From JBFMAE01 sp040756085 (GTDB lineage: Bacteria > Desulfobacterota > BSN033 > UBA1163), in the NCBI GenBank assembly GCA_040756085.1, contig JBFMAE010000203.1, positions 1-18,958 of the forward strand: a DNA stretch of 18,958 nt. Direction: 5' to 3'. A model generated the notes under the pieces. The model was not told the DNA's origin, did not search any database, and saw only the letters and a list, made by a program, of their open reading frames with translations. The translations under genes and the position numbers were made by a program. Position 1 is the first letter of the stretch, and every line of letters starts with the position of its first letter. Of this stretch, positions 13,975 to 18,958 are shown in pieces.

Positions 13975-14805
13975 ATGAGTCGAATTTATCGCGCCCTTGA
14001 AAAAGCAGAAGAGGAGAAAAAGCAGAAGGTAAAAGAAGCTCCTTCCATGAAGGTGTTCGAAGAGAAGGCTGTCTTAAAGAAAGAAACACCGGTTTTGAAA
14101 TTTCCAGAGGAGAAGGTGGAAACTCTGGTGCTTCCCTCAAAAGAAGAAACTCCTGTTTTAATTGTTCCGCCTCATTCTTTTGCCGAAGAAGAATTTCGGA
14201 AGCTAAAGACTCAAATTTTCCAACGTTTCCCGAATCCTCCCCATTCAGTTCTCGTTACCAGTGCCGCCCCCCGGGAAGGGAAAACAATGGTAGCAGTCAA
14301 TTTATCGATGGCCATTTCACAGGAATTTAATAGAAAAGCAATCCTCATAGATGGAGACCTTCGGAAACCAAGCATTCATCTCGAAAAAAGTCAAAACTCC
14401 AAGGGACTCTCAAATTATCTTTCAGATGGGACTCCCTTATCAGAGGTTCTGATAAAAACTGATGTAGAAAATCTCCAAATTGTTACGGGGGGGCCTCGTA
14501 CCTCAAAATCTTCAGAATTGATCAGCTCAAAAAGAATGGAAGAATTTATGAAGTCCCTCAGTGAGCTTGGGGACAATACTTATATCGTTATTGACTCATC
14601 ACCTATTATTTCTACTACTGAGCCAGCATTATTTTCAAAAATGGTGGATGGAATCATTCTTGTGGTGATGGCTGACCGAACACCAAGGGAGACCATTCAA
14701 AGAGCAGTAAAGTCCATCGATCGACAGAAAATCATAGGAGTTGTTTTTAACCAAATCGATTTAAAGCCATCGAATTATTATTCAAAATACTATTACAGGA
14801 AATAA
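13975..14805 (+). CDS. Tyrosine autokinase (BY-kinase, CpsD/CapB-like, XrtA type)
   Basis: A 276-residue cytoplasmic kinase that works with the Wzz-type protein at 10695 to control polymer assembly. After a charged N-terminus (MSRIYRALEKAEEEKKQK) comes the P-loop APREGKT (Lys103), Walker A' LIDGDLRKPS (D126, D128), and Walker B YIVIDSSP (D207). The C-terminal tail is a Tyr cluster (YYSKYYY, last 9 residues), the usual autophosphorylation site. The split between membrane activator and kinase matches the XrtA-associated layout. AGGAG lies 6 bases upstream of the ATG. The stop is 1 base before the next ATG, so it is tightly coupled to the glycosyltransferase. Confidence 0.94.
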   Translation: MSRIYRALEKAEEEKKQKVKEAPSMKVFEEKAVLKKETPVLKFPEEKVETLVLPSKEETPVLIVPPHSFAEEEFRKLKTQIFQRFPNPPHSVLVTSAAPREGKTMVAVNLSMAISQEFNRKAILIDGDLRKPSIHLEKSQNSKGLSNYLSDGTPLSEVLIKTDVENLQIVTGGPRTSKSSELISSKRMEEFMKSLSELGDNTYIVIDSSPIISTTEPALFSKMVDGIILVVMADRTPRETIQRAVKSIDRQKIIGVVFNQIDLKPSNYYSKYYYRK

Positions 14806-14806
14806 A

Positions 14807-15361
14807 ATGTTTAGTAAGAACGGATTTCGAACTTCGACGGGCTGGTTATTTGGATTTATGGATAGTCTCCTTATCCTTGTTGGAATACTCTTAGGGGCTT
14901 TGTTGAGATTCAGGGGAGATGGTGGTTTTGTTTACCGTATAGACCATTTTGTTCTTAAAATGATGCTTGTCGTTTTAGTCATTCAGGTTGTTTTCTACTA
15001 TTTCGACCTTTATGATTCTAAAAGTTTTATGGAGAGAAAAAGGATGGGAATCATTTTCTTAGGGTCCCTTGGAGTCTCTTCCATTCTTTTAGCTGTTATT
15101 TATTACTTAATTCCTTTCCTTACTTTGGGCCGCGGAATACTTGCAATTAGCCTATTTATTATTTTGATTTTTACTTATTCATGGCGTGTTGTTTACTCTT
15201 ATACCTTAGGAGCTTGGGCTTCTAAAGAAAGAATTTTAATTATTGGAACGGGCGAGTTGGCCAAAAAGATCAAAAACGAAATCCTCGACAACGGACATGA
15301 GGGTTTTGAAATTGTGGGGTTTATCGATGAGGACAGAAACAAGATTGGACGTAGAGTCTAA
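14807..15361 (+). CDS. Priming sugar transferase, N-terminal fragment (frameshifted)
   Basis: A 184-residue piece with four membrane segments (about 20-35, 45-63, 77-100, 108-128) and the start of a nucleotide-fold domain (ERILIIGTGELAKKI, then FEIVGFIDEDRNKIGRRV). It belongs to the polyprenyl-phosphate sugar transferases of EPS loci (EpsB-like). It stops at TAA 15359-15361, where homologous proteins continue; the rest is in another frame (15327-16193). A single extra base near the stop would explain this, as dropping one T joins GRRV to KPVVIGDY. It could be a real mutation, an assembly error, or two separately translated pieces. The upstream stop and this ATG are 1 base apart. Confidence 0.82.
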   Translation: MFSKNGFRTSTGWLFGFMDSLLILVGILLGALLRFRGDGGFVYRIDHFVLKMMLVVLVIQVVFYYFDLYDSKSFMERKRMGIIFLGSLGVSSILLAVIYYLIPFLTLGRGILAISLFIILIFTYSWRVVYSYTLGAWASKERILIIGTGELAKKIKNEILDNGHEGFEIVGFIDEDRNKIGRRV

Positions 15362-16193
15362 GCCAGTGGTGATTGGCGACTATAGCCAGATTCTTGACAT
15401 TTGCAAGATTGGGGATGTGGATAGAATTGTCGTGGCGTTAGACGAGAGGCGAGGGAAGTTTCCCCTCGAACAGTTGCTTTTCTGCCGGCTAAAGGGAATT
15501 CGAGTGGACGATGGGTTAGCTTTTACTGAGCAATTGGCAGGAAAGCTTTCCGTGGAAAATATCCACCCCAGTTTCCTCATTTTTTCAGATGGATTTAAAC
15601 GATCAGTTGTTTTTAAAAAAGGAAAAAGAGTTTTTGATATTCTGGCTTCACTAATGGGCCTTGCGCTTTTCGCCCCGGTGAGTCTGATCATTGCCATTGC
15701 TATCAAATTGGACTCAAAGGGTCCGATTCTCTATCGGCAGGAGAGGGTGGGAGAAGATGGAAAGATATTTCATCTCCTCAAATTTCGCTCGATGCAAGCC
15801 GATGCAGAGAAAAACGGACCTGTATGGGCAAAGGCCAATGATCAACGGATTACCCGGATTGGAAGAATCATTCGGAAGCTGAGGTTGGATGAGATTCCAC
15901 AGATGGTTAATGTTCTAAAGGGAGATATGAGTTTCATAGGCCCCCGGCCCGAGAGGTCATTCTTTGTTGATATATTAAAAAAAGAAATTCCCTTTTATTC
16001 TGAACGGCACGTCATTAAACCAGGGATTACGGGTTGGGCTCAAATTCGATATCGCTATGGAGCATCGAAAGAGGATGCATTAGAGAAACTGAAATACGAT
16101 CTCTATTACATCAAACATATGTCCTTGCTTTTCGATTTGATGATTATTTTTGATACAGTCAAAATCGTTCTTCTTGGAAAAGGAGCGAGATGA
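15327..16193 (+). CDS. Priming sugar transferase, C-terminal catalytic fragment (frameshifted)
   Basis: A frame running from ATG 15327 (GGGG 6 bases upstream) through 288 residues, overlapping the N-terminal fragment by 35 bases. It continues the binding domain (KPVVIGDYSQILDICKIGDVDRIVVALDE) and then holds the complete sugar-phosphate transferase domain: KRVFDILASLMGLALFAP membrane helix, YRQERVGEDGK, LLKFRSM, LRLDEIPQ, GDMSFIGPRPE, KPGITGWAQ and a closing KYDLYYIKHMSL. Catalytic motifs are intact. Small phosphoglycosyl transferases function without the N-terminal membrane domain, so activity of this fragment alone is conceivable. It transfers a sugar-1-phosphate to undecaprenyl phosphate to start the repeat unit. 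True usage of this start is uncertain. Confidence 0.82.
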   Translation: MRTETRLDVESKPVVIGDYSQILDICKIGDVDRIVVALDERRGKFPLEQLLFCRLKGIRVDDGLAFTEQLAGKLSVENIHPSFLIFSDGFKRSVVFKKGKRVFDILASLMGLALFAPVSLIIAIAIKLDSKGPILYRQERVGEDGKIFHLLKFRSMQADAEKNGPVWAKANDQRITRIGRIIRKLRLDEIPQMVNVLKGDMSFIGPRPERSFFVDILKKEIPFYSERHVIKPGITGWAQIRYRYGASKEDALEKLKYDLYYIKHMSLLFDLMIIFDTVKIVLLGKGAR

Positions 16194-16228
16194 CAAAAGC
16201 CTGCATAGCGCCTTCCTTCGGTAGGCAG

Positions 16229-16321
16229 GCATGGAGCATGGCGCATAGCACCAAGAGACAAAATGCTAAAGGATATTGCCCCCAACGCCTTGCGCCTTAC
16301 ACCTTTCGACTGACGTCTTAC
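16229..16321. repeat. Heptamer repeat tract 5, mixed types
   Basis: At 16229-16249 the units are GCATGGA, GCATGGC, GCATAGC, a different consensus from the rest. At 16286-16320 the usual type returns: CGCCTTG, CGCCTTA, CACCTTT, CGACTGA, CGTCTTA. Nearby, GCCT...AGGC at 16199-16228 forms a short inverted pair (GCCTGC against GGCAGGC, imperfect). The tract lies between the sugar transferase and the acyl carrier gene. Confidence 0.72.
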
Positions 16322-16337
16322 GGAAGAGGAAAATTGG

Positions 16338-16625
16338 ATGAAGATTGAAAACGAGATTAGGAAATTTATCGAGGAGAATTTCATATTAGAAGGGGACAAT
16401 CACCTCGGGGATGAGGACTCCTTGTTAGAAAAAGGAATTATCGACTCAACGGGAGTTCTTGAACTGGTGGCCTTTCTCGAAGAGACATATCAATTCAAGA
16501 TTAAAGATGAGGAACTGGTTCCCGAGAACTTAGATTCCATTAAGAATATTTCGCAATTTGTTCAAAACAGACTCAACGTATCACTTGAAAACGTAAAACG
16601 TGAGTCGAGAGTCGCAAGGAGTTAA
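16338..16625 (+). CDS. Acyl carrier protein-like protein
   Basis: A 95-residue acidic helical protein with the phosphopantetheine attachment motif IDSTG (Ser37) and a typical carrier layout (LLEKGIIDSTGVLELVAFLEETYQFKI). It should carry an acyl or aminoacyl group as a thioester. The gene immediately downstream encodes an AMP-forming ligase, its likely loading enzyme. GAGGA lies 8 bases before ATG 16338. The last nine residues (KRESRVARS) are encoded by heptamer repeats, giving a basic tail unlike the rest of the protein. Carrier/ligase pairs of this kind occur in exosortase A loci; the substrate is unknown. Confidence 0.9.
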   Translation: MKIENEIRKFIEENFILEGDNHLGDEDSLLEKGIIDSTGVLELVAFLEETYQFKIKDEELVPENLDSIKNISQFVQNRLNVSLENVKRESRVARS

Positions 16626-16691
16626 CCTGGAACTTGCAACCCGAAACAGGGTGTTAGATTTCACCCTTTGCCTCTCACGCCTTACGACTAA
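16598..16691. repeat. Heptamer repeat tract 6, opposed arms
   Basis: Left arm 16598-16625: ACGTGAG, TCGAGAG, TCGCAAG, GAGTTAA, which overlaps the last codons and stop of the carrier gene. Right arm: CCTCTCA, then CGCCTTA (16678) and CGACTAA (16685). GGGG at 16693-16696 is the only possible ribosome-binding sequence before the ligase ATG. Confidence 0.72.
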
Positions 16692-16705
16692 CGGGGTTTT
16701 AAGAC

Positions 16706-18346
16706 ATGTTGCTCCAAAATTTCTTAGAAGAAAGTGCTAAAAAGTTTCCCCAGAAGGTCGCTCTGATCAGCAAGGGAGAACGACTTACTTACCAAGAAAT
16801 TGATCAAAAGGCAAACAAAATCTCCCAATTGCTACAGAGCCAGGGAATCCAAAGAGGGGATCGTGTAGCCATTTTTCTCGATAACTCTATCGAGTCGGTT
16901 GTCTCACTCTTTGGAATCTTAAAAGCCGATGCCGTCTTTTTGATGCTCAGCCCAACACTGAAAACTCAAAAACTCAGCTATATCTTAAATAACTGTCAGG
17001 CAAAGGCTCTGATCACCCACACAAACAAACTGGGTGTCGTGTCCGGTGTCTTCGGTTCTGTTCCAAGTCTTCAATTTGTCATCTTCGCCGGGAATAAAGA
17101 TAAAATCCCGGTGTCCAATTGTCCCAATCCGGTTTTTTGGGGTGAAATGGATTCTTTGACTGAGCAATTAACACTCAACACTGAACACTTATCCAACACT
17201 CAACACCCAACACTCTACACTCTACGCCCTGCACCCTATAACCGATGTTCTAATATAGATTTGGATCTTGCGACCATCATATATACTTCCGGTTCGACGG
17301 GAAATCCAAAGGGAGTGATGCTGACTCATCTGAACATGATCTCTGCGGCAACTTCCATTACCACCTATCTCGAGAATGTTCCCGAAGATATCATCATCGA
17401 CGTATTACCTCTCTCTTTCGACTATGGTCTGTACCAGATTCTCATGGCTTTTAAATTTGGTGGAACAGTGGTTTTGGAACAATCTTTTGCCTATCCCTAC
17501 GAAATTATTAAGCAGATGGTTAGAGAGAGGGTTACTGGATTTCCTGGGGTTCCTACGGTCTTCGCAATTCTCCTTCAGATGGAGGATCTTAAAAAGTATG
17601 ATTTGAGTTCACTCCGTTATATCACGAATACAGCAGCCTCTCTTCCAGTGGATCATATCCAACGACTGAGGGGGATCTTTCCTCAGGCGAAACTTTACTC
17701 CATGTATGGTCTTACGGAGTGTAAAAGAGTTTCTTACCTACCTCCTGATGAATTAGATCGCCGTCCCGGTTCAGTGGGCCGGGGGATGCCAAACGAGGAG
17801 GTTTGGATTGTTGATGAAAATGGGAACCGGGTAGAACCAGGTGTTGTAGGGGAACTGGTAGTCCGTGGGTCTAATGTAATGAGAGGTTATTGGGGTGATC
17901 CAGAGACCACCGATCGTGTCCTAAAGCCCGGACCTCTACCCGGGGAAAAGGTGCTTTACACGGGTGATCTTTTCAAAATGGATGAGGAGGGGTTCATTTA
18001 TTTTGTGGGACGCAAAGATGACATGATCAAAACAAAAGGGGAGCGGGTCAGTCCAAAGGAAGTCGAGAATGCCCTCTATGGTCTGGAGGGTATTGTAGAA
18101 GTGGCTGTGATTCCGGTTCAGGATGATATTTTGGGCCAGGCTATCAAGGCATATGTCGTACGCCAAAATGGGTATCCTTTAAAAGAGAAGGATGTCCTTA
18201 GGCATTGTAAAAATGAGTTAGAAGAGTTTGCCATTCCGAAGTATATCGAGTTCAGAGATTCGTTACCAAAGACTTCCTCTGGCAAAATCGACAAACTCAC
18301 ACTCAAACAAGAACAAAGTAAAACGAATTCGATAAAAGAGAGGTAA
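16706..18346 (+). CDS. Acyl-CoA ligase/AMP-forming ligase, exosortase A-associated type
   Basis: A 546-residue adenylating enzyme that activates a carboxylic acid with ATP, probably loading the neighbouring carrier protein. The motifs are IIYTSGSTGNPKGV (about 190-203, P-loop), YSMYGLTE (about 331-338), LYTGDLF, and the final PKTSSGKIDK with catalytic Lys527. The layout fits the ligase family of XrtA/PEP-CTERM loci. Residues about 155-179 (LTLNTEHLSNTQHPTLYTLR onwards) are encoded by a run of heptamer repeats and appear as a low-complexity insertion just before the P-loop, in a region where homologues are usually loosely conserved. The frame stays open through it. The translation start has weak upstream signal (GGGG). 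Confidence 0.92.
   Translation: MLLQNFLEESAKKFPQKVALISKGERLTYQEIDQKANKISQLLQSQGIQRGDRVAIFLDNSIESVVSLFGILKADAVFLMLSPTLKTQKLSYILNNCQAKALITHTNKLGVVSGVFGSVPSLQFVIFAGNKDKIPVSNCPNPVFWGEMDSLTEQLTLNTEHLSNTQHPTLYTLRPAPYNRCSNIDLDLATIIYTSGSTGNPKGVMLTHLNMISAATSITTYLENVPEDIIIDVLPLSFDYGLYQILMAFKFGGTVVLEQSFAYPYEIIKQMVRERVTGFPGVPTVFAILLQMEDLKKYDLSSLRYITNTAASLPVDHIQRLRGIFPQAKLYSMYGLTECKRVSYLPPDELDRRPGSVGRGMPNEEVWIVDENGNRVEPGVVGELVVRGSNVMRGYWGDPETTDRVLKPGPLPGEKVLYTGDLFKMDEEGFIYFVGRKDDMIKTKGERVSPKEVENALYGLEGIVEVAVIPVQDDILGQAIKAYVVRQNGYPLKEKDVLRHCKNELEEFAIPKYIEFRDSLPKTSSGKIDKLTLKQEQSKTNSIKER
17170..17243. repeat. Heptamer repeat run inside the ligase coding sequence
   Basis: Units AACACTC, AACACTG, AACACTT (17170-17190), four bases ATCC, then AACACTC, AACACCC, AACACTC, TACACTC, TACGCCC, TGCACCC, TATAACC (17195-17243). 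The period is 7, so the peptide repeats over 21 bases. Consensus AACACTC differs from the intergenic CGCCTTA type. Confidence 0.85.
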
Positions 18347-18347
18347 G

Positions 18348-18366
18348 GAACGTTCACTGAACGTTC
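18348..18366. repeat. 19-base perfect palindrome between the ligase and NAD-synthase-like genes
   Basis: GAACGTTCA, one central C, then TGAACGTTC. It begins 2 bases after the ligase stop. No T-run follows, so it is not a classical terminator. It could be an operator, an RNA-processing hairpin or a repeat copy. Confidence 0.6.
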
Positions 18367-18385
18367 TGCTAAAAGGTATTTGAAT

Positions 18386-18958
18386 ATGAAAGATTATCAT
18401 ACAAAAATCTTGGATATCGATTGTGCCAGTGAGTTTACAAGAATCTGTGAATTTATGAAGAAGACAGTTTTGAAGGATTATCGGAGAAAGGGTGCCGTGG
18501 TCGGATTAAGCGGAGGGGTTGATTCTGCTCTCACTGCAACTTTATCAGTAAAGACTTTTGGGAAAGAAAGAGTTCTTGGGCTCATTCTCCCGGAAATGGA
18601 ATCAAGTTCAGAGAGTGAGGTTTTAGCCCGGCAACTGGCAAATCAGCTTGGAATAAAAACAGAGACGGTTCCGATCACTCCGATTCTTAAGAGTTTAGGT
18701 GTTTATCAGAGGAGGGAAGCAATTGTAAGAAAGTATTTCCCAGGGTTTGAGGAAGGCTGGAAATACAAGCTGGCGATTTCGAAAGATACCCTTGAAAGGG
18801 ATGGGCTCAATATCTTCTATCTTGTGATCATTGATAAAGAGGGGGGTGCTGATAAAGTCCGGCTTTCTCTAAATGATTATCTGGGAATGGTGGCGGCCAC
18901 CGATATGAAACAAAGGACTCGAATGATGCAGCTCTATTTTTATGCGGAAAAGAACAAC
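18386..18958 (+). CDS. NAD synthase-like/amidotransferase-type ATP-pyrophosphatase, partial
   Basis: The first 191 residues of an adenine-nucleotide alpha-hydrolase enzyme, cut by the window edge. The PP-loop LSGGVDSAL (41-49) binds ATP, and KQRTRMMQLYFYAEKNN near the edge matches the conserved stretch that precedes the NadE active site. Between them is a segment of roughly 60 residues (GVYQRREAIVRKYFPGF to LSLNDYLGM) that is longer than in ordinary NadE and marks the divergent NadE-like family seen in polysaccharide clusters. NAD synthesis is one option; an amide-forming step in decorating the polymer with the upstream carrier and ligase is another, both inferred. AAAAGG lies 9 bases before the ATG. 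Confidence 0.85.
   Translation, partial: MKDYHTKILDIDCASEFTRICEFMKKTVLKDYRRKGAVVGLSGGVDSALTATLSVKTFGKERVLGLILPEMESSSESEVLARQLANQLGIKTETVPITPILKSLGVYQRREAIVRKYFPGFEEGWKYKLAISKDTLERDGLNIFYLVIIDKEGGADKVRLSLNDYLGMVAATDMKQRTRMMQLYFYAEKNN

Noticed and set aside
15243..15326. Upstream part of the second glycosyltransferase frame
   Set aside because: It is the out-of-frame shadow of the N-terminal fragment; only sequence beyond about 15347 aligns with the family.
15347..15365. Programmed +1 frameshift at GTC TAA
   Set aside because: A +1 slip of the Val tRNA would pair poorly, and no RF2-like Shine-Dalgarno element is seen upstream; a plain indel is simpler.
10532..16691. CRISPR array
   Set aside because: The repeats are 7 bases, contiguous, degenerate and lack unique spacers of regular length; no cas gene is present.

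Overview
The window (about 40% G+C by eye) looks like chromosomal DNA of an uncultured Gram-negative bacterium, most likely a Deltaproteobacteria/Desulfobacterota-type organism. The reasons are stacked sigma-54 activators, an outer-membrane exopolysaccharide export line of the exosortase A (XrtA)/PEP-CTERM-associated kind, and long degenerate intergenic repeats. The taxonomic placement is inference.

Layout. Positions 1-333: a partial unknown minus-strand reading frame and a Met-CAT tRNA gene with a good sigma-70 promoter, both leftward. Positions 368-622: a 255-bp imperfect palindrome ending in perfect 22-bp inverted repeats. Positions 691-8506: a dense signalling island. It holds a receiver-histidine kinase hybrid, an NtrC-type response regulator, a pseudo-receiver fused to a pseudo-GGDEF domain, a lone pseudo-receiver, a GAF-AAA+-Fis sigma-54 activator, a PspF-like activator with altered catalytic residues, and a lone pseudo-GGDEF protein. 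Four elements with exact sigma-54 -24/-12 geometry lie in the gaps of this island, suggesting a cascade ending at the exopolysaccharide genes. Positions 8570-18346: polysaccharide export protein, outer-membrane beta-barrel, Wzz-type chain-length protein, a four-helix-bundle (S23/IVP-like) gene, XrtA-associated ATPase, tyrosine autokinase, a priming glycosyltransferase split by a frameshift, an acyl carrier protein and an AMP-forming ligase. A NAD-synthase-like gene runs off the right edge.

The genes appear to work together: the regulators sense a cue and switch on sigma-54 transcription, the glycosyltransferase starts the polymer on a lipid carrier, Wzz, kinase and ATPase set its length, and the export protein and barrel pass it through the outer membrane. 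The carrier protein, ligase and NadE-like enzyme probably build an acyl or amide decoration. Exosortase itself is not in the window.

The most unusual features are: (1) a family of degenerate heptanucleotide tandem repeats (consensus GCGTRAG / CTYACGC) in every sizeable gap from 10531 to 16700, usually as opposed arms around a spacer; (2) a related run of about ten heptamers inside the ligase coding sequence, in frame; (3) a sigma-54 activator with PspF-like spacing whose Walker B DE has become ND and whose sensor I Asn has become Lys; (4) two receivers with Glu in place of the phospho-acceptor Asp, plus lone and fused versions of the same two degenerate domains; (5) two sigma-54 promoters that would give almost leaderless mRNAs.
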